The notes under the pieces are model-generated. The model had not been told where the DNA came from. It saw only the letters and a program-made list of their open reading frames with translations, and searched no databases. Shown here in pieces: positions 18,501-25,124 of a stretch of DNA of 64,000 bases (positions are counted from its first letter, which is position 1; every line of letters begins with the position of its first letter). The stretch spans positions 1 to 64,000 of the forward strand of contig JACADY010000031.1 in assembly GCA_013389115.1 (NCBI GenBank). The letters are read 5' to 3'. This DNA comes from Alphaproteobacteria bacterium (GTDB lineage: Bacteria > Pseudomonadota > Alphaproteobacteria > Micropepsales > Micropepsaceae). A program made the position numbers and the translations under genes.

Positions 18501-19101
18501 GTTCCGCGACGTGACGCTGAATCCGGACGGCTCCTATACCCTGTCCGGGCTTTTGCGCGGCCGACGTGGCACCGATGTCTTCGTGGACGGGCACGAGGCC
18601 GGCGAGTTGTTTGTCCTCCTCGATCCCGACGATGTCGAGACCATGGTCACCTCGCTCGGGGATCTCGATCTCCCCCGGTCCTGGAGAGCGGTTGGCTTCG
18701 GCACGATCTTCGAGGATGCCGAGACGCTGGTCGCCAGCCACACCGGCCGAGACCTCAAACCCTACGCGCCCTGGAACGTGCAGGCGGCTCTGACCGGCAA
18801 TCCGGCCAACATCAGCCTCTCCTGGGTCCGGCGGACCCGGATTGGTGGCGAGTTGAAGGACGGCACCGGCCTCGTGCCGCTCGGCGAGACTTCAGAGGCC
18901 TACGAGATCGACATCCTCTCCGCACCTGGCGGCGCGGTAAAGCGGACGCTCACCGCGACGAGCCCGAACGTCGTCTACGCCAATGCCGACATCCTCGCCG
19001 ACTTCGGTGCCGTCCCGTCGTCCCTGACCGTCACCGTCTTCCAGATCAGCGCCGTCGCGGGCCGCGGCTTCCCGCGCACCGTCACATTGGAGATCAACTG
19101 A
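15598..19101 (+). CDS. Tail-tip/central fibre protein (gpJ-like, GTA tail-hub type)
   Basis: A 1167-residue protein. The N-terminus is hydrophobic and Gly-rich (AILVAVGGAALGSAIGVGW), as in the pre-hub region of these proteins, followed by the conserved SSAYGASIPIGYGTLRMAGN and YSYFASFALSFGEGP segments. The middle (about 240-600) is beta-rich with repeated strands resembling a propeller. From about 600 the sequence turns into the hub domains with the ERVSVVYMDRGADYQQG segment, and LSGLLRGRRGTD lies near residue 980. This protein forms the tip and usually contacts the receptor. Gene end TGATG overlaps the next start. Confidence 0.9.
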   Translation: MAILVAVGGAALGSAIGVGWQAGWLVGSVVGSLLFPAKGQNITTEGPRLGDLTVSSSAYGASIPIGYGTLRMAGNMIWSSGIAEQQNVTRTRAGGKGGGGATQTSITYSYFASFALSFGEGPAEDVLRIWADGKLIYDKTGSSPDVAKPNLRFRFYPGNETQLPDPLIEAHVGAGRAPAHRGLCLIVFEDLALADYGNRIPNITAEITYRRAAEQPYQLIDFITTGEGGAFGSYQIDDLAVDWRRGYGYFLDSDVNAAEAGIRRFSLRTMKEDRQARMTDITAVAPNNFPSTLFCGEDGHLYVVTGSSNSRPILRVEPNALREVGRFGSTSSGLTNSTLRFVATTWMGMVSAYGPSGRVDFVLTGSLFDDVGLIRADTMGYVWGAGQSVTEPRVRGVIGGAVGEGFGDGWILGSGTSTNHGSLGLYRLRVSALAGYDGLTGQSLGVIFEKVATFSPSDVESGATGFYGSAGGLTYDTTDDSVIFQARISNGGSPGAIYTLKWRSDTGIVWKTIVPIQINYEGPYFGQSRLRGQRWTLMRGTRVIQLDTATGALVLNEIWPGAVSEGGAQVYDAVTDTHLVRGSQGWAKLFLNRGGGGGETLSGIVSDLCARAGLGLSDIDVADLGATVPGYVIGRQTTVRGAIEPLAQAYFFDAAESDDALRFRTRGRPPAATIDADLLLPLDERTGESWRERRRQEVELPERVSVVYMDRGADYQQGTQSEKRTSLPLPTMHSRNQASVELALALDATTAKQIAAKTLYSAWIERSAYEAELPSDWLHLDPTDVVDVVFASGSTFRTRITRLDVGADFSLAVKGVSETAATYVSNVAADGGSGKPVQIVGSQAATRLILPDLSLLRDTDDTGGSGSRIYYMMGGYGTTGWPGASLYRSADGTAWAQVGRSLSEAAWGATANALGTPTSPFATDETNSLTVFMTTGGERLESVTQDSMLSGANAALVLKANGEPEIIQFRDVTLNPDGSYTLSGLLRGRRGTDVFVDGHEAGELFVLLDPDDVETMVTSLGDLDLPRSWRAVGFGTIFEDAETLVASHTGRDLKPYAPWNVQAALTGNPANISLSWVRRTRIGGELKDGTGLVPLGETSEAYEIDILSAPGGAVKRTLTATSPNVVYANADILADFGAVPSSLTVTVFQISAVAGRGFPRTVTLEIN

Positions 19102-20381
19102 TGCCCAGCCCCAATCTGGCCGTGACCCATGTCGCGGCCGCCCAGAACCAGAAAGAGGTCACGATCAACGACGCAGTCGATGCCCTCGACAACGCCATGA
19201 ATCAGGCACTGTCGGTGGCGATGGCCGACGCCAACCTGACGCTGACTGGCACCCAAGCCAACCGTAACGGTCTGATCATCCTCACCGGCACGCTGACGGC
19301 CTCCCGGATCCTGACGCTGCCCGCCAATCACCGGCGGCTCGCGATCCGAAACGCCACCAATGGCGGCCAGGACGTTCGCGCCAAATATGCGGGCTCCGGC
19401 GCGGAGGTCGTCATCGTACCGGGCGCGACGGTGCTGGTTCAGGGCAATGGCGGCGATCTCTACGGGGTCGGCGGCGGCGCTGGCGCGCTGGGTGATCTCA
19501 CCGACGTCTCCATCGCCGGCGCCGCCAACGGCGACGTGCTCCAGTTCGATGGAGCCGCGTGGGGCGCCACAGGCGTCGGTATCTTCAACCGCGCTCTGCT
19601 GCCCTTCCGGGGTGCGCTGCTGCGACGCTCGACCAATTTCAGCGTCGCGACGACCGGCGTCTACGTCGCCTTGCCATGGCAAAGCGCCGAGTATGATAGC
19701 GGCGCTTTCTGGGATGCGGGCCAGCCCTCCCGCCTGACCATTCCCGCCGGAGTGACGAAGGTCCGGATCGTCGGCAACATCGAGTGGCAGACCTCGCCGA
19801 CCAGTCAGCTGGTCGAGGTGCGGAAGAACGGCAACAGCGTGCTGGGCGGCGGGTCCTTCATCGTGCGCGGCGACAGCGGCTACTCCAACCAGATGCGCAA
19901 CCTGTCGAGCGCGGTCCTGCCGGTATCGGCGGGCGACTGGTTCGAATTGGCCGTCTATGTCGGCACGACCGGGGAGCTGCGCGGCCTCGAGCGCACTTGG
20001 CTGGCAATCGAGGTCGTCGAGACTGCGGATGCGGCCGATCCCCCGGCCGACATCAGCGGTTACAAGGCCGGGAAACCGGCAGCGGACGAGGTGATCGTGC
20101 GGATTCCGATAGCCCGACGCACCCGGCTGAAGATTGATCTTGCCGGTAGCCATGCCAGTGCCGAGGTCGCGGCAACCGCGAGCGCGGATTTCGACATCCG
20201 GATCGACGGCGTGAGCAGCGCCACCATGCGCTTTGCCGCCGCCGCCACGAGCGCCACCTTCATCGCCGCCAGCGAAACCGTGCTGGAGCCCGGCCAGGTG
20301 CTCAGCGTGGTCGCGCCATCGACGCCCGACGCCACGCTCGCCGGGATCGGGTTCACGTTGGCCGGCACGCTGGTCCTCTGA
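19101..20381 (+). CDS. Tail fibre/appendage-like protein
   Basis: A 426-residue protein beginning MPSPNLAVTHVAAAQNQKEVTIN, an opening found in tail-associated proteins that follow the hub in alphaproteobacterial phages. The first 140 residues have a Thr/Leu-rich beta pattern (LTLTGTQANRNGLIILTG), then a Gly-rich linker, and two C-terminal beta domains (about 165-315 and 320-426). The second of these has jelly-roll-like alternation (TRLKIDLAGSHASAEVAAT). A receptor-binding role is inferred from position and fold pattern. There is no recognisable enzyme motif. Its start overlaps the tail-tip stop by one base. Confidence 0.68.
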   Translation: MPSPNLAVTHVAAAQNQKEVTINDAVDALDNAMNQALSVAMADANLTLTGTQANRNGLIILTGTLTASRILTLPANHRRLAIRNATNGGQDVRAKYAGSGAEVVIVPGATVLVQGNGGDLYGVGGGAGALGDLTDVSIAGAANGDVLQFDGAAWGATGVGIFNRALLPFRGALLRRSTNFSVATTGVYVALPWQSAEYDSGAFWDAGQPSRLTIPAGVTKVRIVGNIEWQTSPTSQLVEVRKNGNSVLGGGSFIVRGDSGYSNQMRNLSSAVLPVSAGDWFELAVYVGTTGELRGLERTWLAIEVVETADAADPPADISGYKAGKPAADEVIVRIPIARRTRLKIDLAGSHASAEVAATASADFDIRIDGVSSATMRFAAAATSATFIAASETVLEPGQVLSVVAPSTPDATLAGIGFTLAGTLVL

Positions 20382-20399
20382 TCGCTGCCGGATTGCGTC

Positions 20400-20690
20400 A
20401 TGGACAAGGAACCAGACAGCGGGGCGCTCATCGCGCTGCCGGCCGCCGATTTTGAAGCCCTGCTGGAGCGCGCGGCCGAGACGGGTGCGCGGCGCGCCTT
20501 GCACGAGGTCGGCCTCGATGGCCAGGATGCCGCCGAGGACATCCGCGATCTTCGCTCGTTGCTCGCGGGTTTCCGCCTCGCGAAACAGACGGCCGTCCAG
20601 ACCGCGGTGCGGCTGATCACCACCGGCGTCCTGCTCGCCCTGATGGCCGGCATCGCCATTAAGCTGAAGCTCTTCGGGCCGACGCCTTAA
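20400..20690 (+). CDS. DUF6127 small membrane protein
   Basis: A 96-residue protein with a soluble acidic N-terminus and one hydrophobic segment at about 72-90 (LITTGVLLALMAGIAIKL), followed by a short basic tail. It starts at an ATG 18 bases after the fibre gene and ends just before a terminator-like hairpin. DUF6127 proteins occur at this place in alphaproteobacterial prophages. Being next to the lysis genes with one membrane span, it may contribute to holin function, but this is only an inference. Confidence 0.65.
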   Translation: MDKEPDSGALIALPAADFEALLERAAETGARRALHEVGLDGQDAAEDIRDLRSLLAGFRLAKQTAVQTAVRLITTGVLLALMAGIAIKLKLFGPTP

Positions 20691-20717
20691 CCCCTCCGCC
20701 CGAGTTTCGTGACCACC

Positions 20718-20748
20718 GCCCGCCCTCGCTGAGGGGCGGGCTTTTTTT
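20718..20748 (+). terminator. Rho-independent terminator after the structural genes
   Basis: GCCCGCCCTC pairs with GAGGGGCGGGC (one bulged G) around a GCT loop, followed directly by seven T residues at 20742-20748. It separates the morphogenesis operon from the lysis cassette. The lysis gene ATG is only 18 bases further, so partial readthrough or a weak internal promoter must serve it. Confidence 0.88.
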
Positions 20749-20765
20749 GTGCCTGGAGACCTGCG

Positions 20766-21440
20766 ATGACGACCATGACCTACAAACACTGGCGCGACGT
20801 GCCCGAGCGCTCGTGGCGCTGGCCGAACTTCTCGCCCGACGAAATCGCCTGCCGGCGCAGCGGCTCCCTGCGGATCAACGAGGAAGCGCTCGACAAGCTC
20901 CAGGCCCTTCGCGACCGGCTGGGCAAGCCGCTGATCGTCCGCTCGGCCTACCGCAGCCCGGCGCACAACCGCGCCGTCGGTGGCGCGCCGCGCTCAAAGC
21001 ACCTCGACGGCACCGCCTTCGACATCGCCATGGCGAACCACGATCCGGTCGCCTTCGAAGCCGCCGCCCGAGCCGTCGGCTTCCTCGGCTTCGGCTACTA
21101 TCCGCGCTCGGGCTTCATGCACATCGATCTCGGCCCGGCTCGGCAATGGGGCGAGCGTTTCCCGGTGCGGGCGACGGCGTTCGCCGCAGAAACGGCGCCC
21201 GTGCGGGAGGTCTTGGCCGACAGTCGCACGATGAAGGGCAGCGGCGCAGCAGGCGTGGCGACGCTTGGCGCCGCGGGCGTCGAGGTGGCGCAGAACGTCC
21301 TGGCGGAAACCCAGACCGCGATCCTGCCGCTCGTGCCCTATCTCGACAACTTGCGCTGGGTGTTCATCGCCGTGGCGCTCGCGGGCCTTGCCGTGACGAT
21401 CTACGCCCGCATCGACGACTGGAAGCGGGGGCGTCGATGA
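20766..21440 (+). CDS. Endolysin: M15-type peptidase with C-terminal membrane anchor
   Basis: A 224-residue protein. Residues about 15-135 are a D-Ala-D-Ala-carboxypeptidase-like M15 domain, with zinc ligands in SKHLDGTAFDIAM (His and Asp) and GFMHIDLG (His) and the usual VRSAYRSPAHN loop. It would cleave peptide crosslinks in peptidoglycan at lysis. The C-terminus has a hydrophobic segment at about 198-216 (WVFIAVALAGLAVTIYA) and a basic end, so the enzyme is probably held on the inner membrane until release. It lacks an N-terminal signal. The stop overlaps the next ATG (ATGA). Confidence 0.9.
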   Translation: MTTMTYKHWRDVPERSWRWPNFSPDEIACRRSGSLRINEEALDKLQALRDRLGKPLIVRSAYRSPAHNRAVGGAPRSKHLDGTAFDIAMANHDPVAFEAAARAVGFLGFGYYPRSGFMHIDLGPARQWGERFPVRATAFAAETAPVREVLADSRTMKGSGAAGVATLGAAGVEVAQNVLAETQTAILPLVPYLDNLRWVFIAVALAGLAVTIYARIDDWKRGRR

Positions 21441-21694
21441 TCGCTGCTCTGTTCACCGGGATCGCCGCCGCCCCGTGGATGCGGGCGGCCCTACGCTACG
21501 GCGCCATCGCACTCGCGGTGCTCCTGTTCCTGCTCGCGCTCCGGCGCTCCGGCGAGCGTGCTGGCCGCCTCGCCGAACGCCTCGAAACCTCGGAGAAGAC
21601 CAATGACGTCCAACGCCGGATGCTCGATGCGGCGGCTCGCCGTCCTCGCGATCGTAACGATCTCGCTGACCGGCTGCGCGACGGTCGCTTCTGA
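21437..21694 (+). CDS. Inner-membrane spanin (Rz-like) candidate
   Basis: 85 residues from the ATG at 21437, which overlaps the endolysin stop by 4 bases. A transmembrane segment is at about 20-37 (YGAIALAVLLFLLAL), followed by a charged helical stretch with coiled-coil potential (RSGERAGRLAERLETSEKTN). This is the N-in, single-span, coiled-coil layout of Rz proteins that help fuse inner and outer membranes at the end of lysis. The strongest support is the lipoprotein encoded in the overlapping frame. It could also be read as a small holin; I judge spanin more likely. Confidence 0.72.
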   Translation: MIAALFTGIAAAPWMRAALRYGAIALAVLLFLLALRRSGERAGRLAERLETSEKTNDVQRRMLDAAARRPRDRNDLADRLRDGRF

Positions 21695-21866
21695 TCTTCG
21701 CGTCACGACCGTCTGCCCACCCGTTGTCGAGTATAGCCGCGAGTTCCAGGCGCGCGCAGCCGACGAGCTCAATCTGCTGCCGGAGGCGTCGGCTATCGCC
21801 GAAATGCTCGCCGACTACGGCGTCATGCGGGATCAGGCACGGGCATGTGGGATGCGGCTCGATTGA
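21603..21866 (+). CDS. Outer-membrane spanin (Rz1-like lipoprotein) candidate, overlapping the inner spanin
   Basis: 87 residues from the ATG at 21603, or 79 from a second in-frame ATG at 21627. The second gives a textbook lipoprotein signal: MRRLAVLAIVTISLTGCA, with lipobox ISLTGC. The mature part is about 63 residues with a VCPPVVEYSREFQ segment. The gene starts inside the Rz-like frame in another reading phase, the arrangement known for Rz/Rz1 pairs. An outer-membrane lipoprotein paired with a membrane-anchored coiled-coil partner next to an endolysin supports a two-component spanin. The 21627 start is the more probable. Confidence 0.75.
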   Translation: MTSNAGCSMRRLAVLAIVTISLTGCATVASDLRVTTVCPPVVEYSREFQARAADELNLLPEASAIAEMLADYGVMRDQARACGMRLD

Positions 21867-21894
21867 TCGTCGGGCAGTCGAACCGGATACCAAC

Positions 21895-21910
21895 TATTAT
21901 GTTGATAATA
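21895..21910. promoter_or_regulatory. AT-rich inverted repeat upstream of a small ORF
   Basis: TATTAT-gttg-ATAATA is a perfect 6-bp inverted repeat in the AT-rich gap between the lysis genes and the small ORF at 21965. Its position just before that ORF suggests an operator or promoter element. No binding protein can be assigned. Confidence 0.35.
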
Positions 21911-21964
21911 AACATGAAAAGAGCCTTCTGAGTGTGAGGGCTGAGAACTGTTGGATCTTGTAGA

Positions 21965-22165
21965 ATGAACCCAAAATATCCCAACATAACCGTGCAGCTG
22001 ACTGGTCAGGATGGGAATGCCTTCATGGTTCTTGGTCTCTGTCAGCGCGCTGCTAAGGAGGCCGGGCTTTCCAAGGAGGAAATCGACTCGTTCTTGCAGG
22101 AGGCGACGAGCGGAGACCACGATCACCTTCTGCAAACGGCGATGCGCTGGTTCAACTGCCAATAG
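21965..22165 (+). CDS. Small conserved protein of unknown function
   Basis: 66 residues, beginning MNPKYPNITVQLTGQDGNAF. It has a beta strand then two helices (LGLCQRAAKEAGLSKEEIDSF and a His/Asp-containing end). Similar short proteins of this style occur in many bacteria and plasmids near restriction and conjugation genes; their function is unknown. The gene has its own AT-rich upstream region and its 3' end overlaps the convergent hsdR gene by 14 bases. It is at the seam between phage and defence island and belongs clearly to neither. Confidence 0.7.
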   Translation: MNPKYPNITVQLTGQDGNAFMVLGLCQRAAKEAGLSKEEIDSFLQEATSGDHDHLLQTAMRWFNCQ

Positions 22166-25124
22166 AAGCCGAGCCGACTTTTGACGCAGTGTCCGCATAG
22201 GTTGCCGCGAAGATCGTCTCGGAAAGCCACTTCTTGAACGAGGGGTTGTCGCTGAACTGCTTGAACAGTTCCGTGTGGTCAGACAGCAGTTCGATCACGG
22301 CACGTTCAAGCGCCTTGTCGTGCTCGATACGCGCGTTCTGCTTGTCCGAGTTCTTCATGGCGTTCTGATACGCCTTGTCGGCCGACACCTTAGCCGGAAG
22401 CTCCTCCGCGATGACCTTCCCGATTTTGTCCCTGTCCTTCCAATCGATGTTGCCGAACATCTCGTTGAAAGTCTTGAGGATGTTGCTCAGCAGATCGAGC
22501 TCGGGCTCGGGTTTGCGGCCGCCGCCAGCCGCTGGCACGGGCCCGATTTCGGAGTCTTCATCAGGCAGCGCGATGGCCATGGTTGCCTGTGCTTCGACGC
22601 GGTAGCTGTCCATGTCGATCGCTTCGAGGATCCCCTTGGACAGATCCTGCTCCTCAGGCGCCGGCAGCTTGGGCGTCAGGAAGTTGAGGAAGATAGATAG
22701 CTTCTCCCAATCCGCATTGCTGTAGGGAAGGATCGCGGCCAGAAAGCCATATGTCCTCGTGAACGCCTTCGCCTTACCCTTGAAGTCGACTTGCCCATCC
22801 TCATCGAGATCGGTCTTGTAGACGGCGACACAGGCGTCGAGAATCGGGTCGAGCTTGTCCCGGTCTGCACCGCCGAGGTAGAGCGCCACCAAGTCTTCCA
22901 CCTGGTCCCATGCATAAACCTGATAGCCATCAAGCGCAGCCTTCAGGTCGTGGAGCTTGTTGGGGTCGGTTTCCTCGCTGAGTATCGTGGTCCGGTAATA
23001 TGGCTCGAAGGAAGCCTTGATGGCCTCGAAATCGTTCATGAAATCGAGCACGAACGTGTCGTGCTTCTGCGGATGCGCCCGGTTCAAGCGCGACAGCGTT
23101 TGCACCGCCTTCACGCCGGACAGCGTCTTGTCCACATACATTGTGTGCAGCAGCGGCTCGTCATAGCCGGTCTGGAACTTGTCCGCGACGATCAGGAACC
23201 GGTACGGGTCCTTCTGGATCAGTTCCTCGATCTGGTTGCTTGGAAAGCCGTTCAAGGTCGCTTCAGTGACCTTCTGGCCGCCGTATTCATGCTCGCCCGA
23301 AAAGGCGACGATGGCCTGATAGGGGCTTTTGCGCTCCTTCAGATATTCCTGGAAGGCGTGGAAGTACTGGATTGCACGCTGGATCCCGTTGGTGATGACC
23401 ATCGCCCGGGCCGCGCCGCCGATCTTGCGATGCGCCATGACCAGGTCGTGGAAGTGATCGACCATGATCTCGGCCTTCTTTCGGATCGCATGGTCATGGG
23501 ATTCCACATACTTGCGCAGCTTCTTCTGTGCCCGCTTGGTGTCGAACTTGGGGTCGTCCTCCACCGTCTTCATAAGCCGATAATAGCTGTCGACCGGCGT
23601 GTAGTGTTTCAGCACGTCGAGGATGAAGCCCTCCTGAATCGCCTGCTTCATCGTGTAGCTGTGGAAGGGTACGTGCTTGATCTTGTCCCCTTGCGGGACC
23701 GGCGCACCGAAAACCTCCAGGGTCTTGTTCTTTGGCGTGGCGGTGAACGCGAAATAGCTGGCGTTCGGCAGCACCTTCCGCGCCTCCATCAGACGGTTGA
23801 TGGCGTCCTCGACCGTCTCCTCTTCCTCCTCGGCGCCATTCGCGGCGAGCGCGATGTTCATCTTCGCTGCGGTCCGGCCACCCTGACTGGAATGAGCCTC
23901 GTCGATGATGATGGCAAAGGTTCGCCCGCGATGCTCGTCGCCGATCTCGTCGAGGATGAAGGGGAACTTCTGGACCGTCGTGATGATGATCTTCTTGCCG
24001 GCCTTCAGGAAGGCCCGCAGGTCGCCAGACTTTTCGGCGTGTCCCACCACGGATGAAACCTGCGCGAACTGTTTGATCGTATCGCGGATCTGCTTGTCGA
24101 GAACACGGCGGTCGGTGACCACGATGACGGAGTCGAAGGTCGTCTTGCCGCCGGTCTCCAGCCCGATCAGCTGGTGAGAGAGCCAGGCAATCGAGTTGCT
24201 CTTGCCCGAACCGGCCGAGTGCTGGATCAGGTAGCGCTTGCCCGCCCCCTTGGCTTCGGCGTCGGCCAGCAGCTTGCGCACCACGTCCAGCTGATGGAAG
24301 CGCGGGAAGACCTGCTTGGGCGGCTTCTTCTTGCCGCGCTCGTCGACCTCCTCGACCACCTGGGCGTAGTTTTCCAGAATGTCGGTGAGGTTCCGCTTCG
24401 TCAGGTATTCCTTCCAGAGGTAGTCGGTCTTCAGCCCGTGGGGGTTCGGCGGGTTGCCCGCGCCATCGTTCCAGCCCTTGTTGAACGGCAGGAACCAGGA
24501 CGCCTTGCCCTTCAGGTGCGTGCACATCCGCACCTCGTGGTCGTCCACGGCGAAATGGACGACGCAGCGGCCGAACTGGAACAGCAGCTCCTTCGGATCG
24601 CGGTCGCGCTTGTACTGCTCGACCGCGTCCTCGACCGTCTGCTTGGTCAGACTGTTCTTCAACTCGAAGGTGGCGACCGGCAGGCCGTTGATGAACAGCG
24701 CAGCGTCGAGCGACAGCTTGGTCGCGTCCTTGGAATAATGCAGTTGGCGGGTGACGCTGAAGACGTTGGCGGCAAACAGCGCCTCGGCCTTCGCGTTCCC
24801 CGGCGTCGGCGTGCCATAGAACAGCTCCACCGAGCCCGGGCCGTGCTTCACGCCGTTGCGCAGCACGTCGATAACACCGCGCTTGGCGATCTCGCCCTGC
24901 AGCCGATGCAGGAATTGCAGGCGCTTCGGGCCGTCCACGCCGATCCCCAGCGCCTCCACAGCCTGTGGCTGCGTAGCGTTCAGGAAGTCGAACAGCTTTG
25001 CGACATCAAGAGCGTGGTCACGGTCGAAATCCGTCGAGTCGCCCGCGACATAACCCGCCTCGTCGACCAGCGAACGAACGATCAGGGCTTCGAGGCCTTT
25101 TTCACTGGTGTCAGTCGTCGGCAT
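22152..25124 (-). CDS. hsdR: Type I restriction endonuclease, R (motor/nuclease) subunit
   Basis: 990 residues from the ATG at 25124, a normal HsdR length. The N-terminal nuclease domain has the PD-(D/E)XK signature: Asp140 followed by FELK at 153-156. The SF2 translocase follows, with Walker A SAGSGKS at about 303-309 and DEAH at 408-411 (IIIDEAHSSQGG). The C-terminal helical part docks with the methyltransferase. It cleaves unmethylated DNA after translocating between sites. The gene overlaps the 3' end of hsdS by 14 bases. A longer reading starting at 25250 uses only sequence inside hsdS and is rejected. Reading frame appears intact. Confidence 0.96.
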   Translation of the reverse strand: MPTTDTSEKGLEALIVRSLVDEAGYVAGDSTDFDRDHALDVAKLFDFLNATQPQAVEALGIGVDGPKRLQFLHRLQGEIAKRGVIDVLRNGVKHGPGSVELFYGTPTPGNAKAEALFAANVFSVTRQLHYSKDATKLSLDAALFINGLPVATFELKNSLTKQTVEDAVEQYKRDRDPKELLFQFGRCVVHFAVDDHEVRMCTHLKGKASWFLPFNKGWNDGAGNPPNPHGLKTDYLWKEYLTKRNLTDILENYAQVVEEVDERGKKKPPKQVFPRFHQLDVVRKLLADAEAKGAGKRYLIQHSAGSGKSNSIAWLSHQLIGLETGGKTTFDSVIVVTDRRVLDKQIRDTIKQFAQVSSVVGHAEKSGDLRAFLKAGKKIIITTVQKFPFILDEIGDEHRGRTFAIIIDEAHSSQGGRTAAKMNIALAANGAEEEEETVEDAINRLMEARKVLPNASYFAFTATPKNKTLEVFGAPVPQGDKIKHVPFHSYTMKQAIQEGFILDVLKHYTPVDSYYRLMKTVEDDPKFDTKRAQKKLRKYVESHDHAIRKKAEIMVDHFHDLVMAHRKIGGAARAMVITNGIQRAIQYFHAFQEYLKERKSPYQAIVAFSGEHEYGGQKVTEATLNGFPSNQIEELIQKDPYRFLIVADKFQTGYDEPLLHTMYVDKTLSGVKAVQTLSRLNRAHPQKHDTFVLDFMNDFEAIKASFEPYYRTTILSEETDPNKLHDLKAALDGYQVYAWDQVEDLVALYLGGADRDKLDPILDACVAVYKTDLDEDGQVDFKGKAKAFTRTYGFLAAILPYSNADWEKLSIFLNFLTPKLPAPEEQDLSKGILEAIDMDSYRVEAQATMAIALPDEDSEIGPVPAAGGGRKPEPELDLLSNILKTFNEMFGNIDWKDRDKIGKVIAEELPAKVSADKAYQNAMKNSDKQNARIEHDKALERAVIELLSDHTELFKQFSDNPSFKKWLSETIFAATYADTASKVGSASIGS

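Larger units (their letters stand above)
1..22165 (+). mobile_element. Siphovirus-like prophage, late (packaging-head-tail-lysis) module; left part outside window
   Basis: A continuous run of + strand genes goes from terminase through head, tail and lysis functions, with start/stop overlaps of a few bases at most junctions. The order (terminase, portal, protease-capsid, joining proteins, tail tube, chaperone, tape measure, tail tip, lysis) is that of a long-tailed siphovirus. Integrase, repressor and replication genes are not in the window, so they would lie left of position 1 or have been lost. The exact right end is not visible; the last phage-type gene is the spanin pair ending at 21866. 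Confidence 0.9.

Noticed and set aside
15598-19101. Gene transfer agent cluster rather than prophage
   Set aside because: Several tail proteins resemble GTA genes, but the GpA-type terminase, gpW-like joiner, protease-capsid fusion and lysis/spanin cassette fit a lambda-like prophage; also it is linked to a mobile defence island.
20747-21694. 315-codon frame running through the endolysin into the inner spanin
   Set aside because: The first three quarters are Arg-rich shadow of the endolysin; only the part from the ATG at 21437 is coding.
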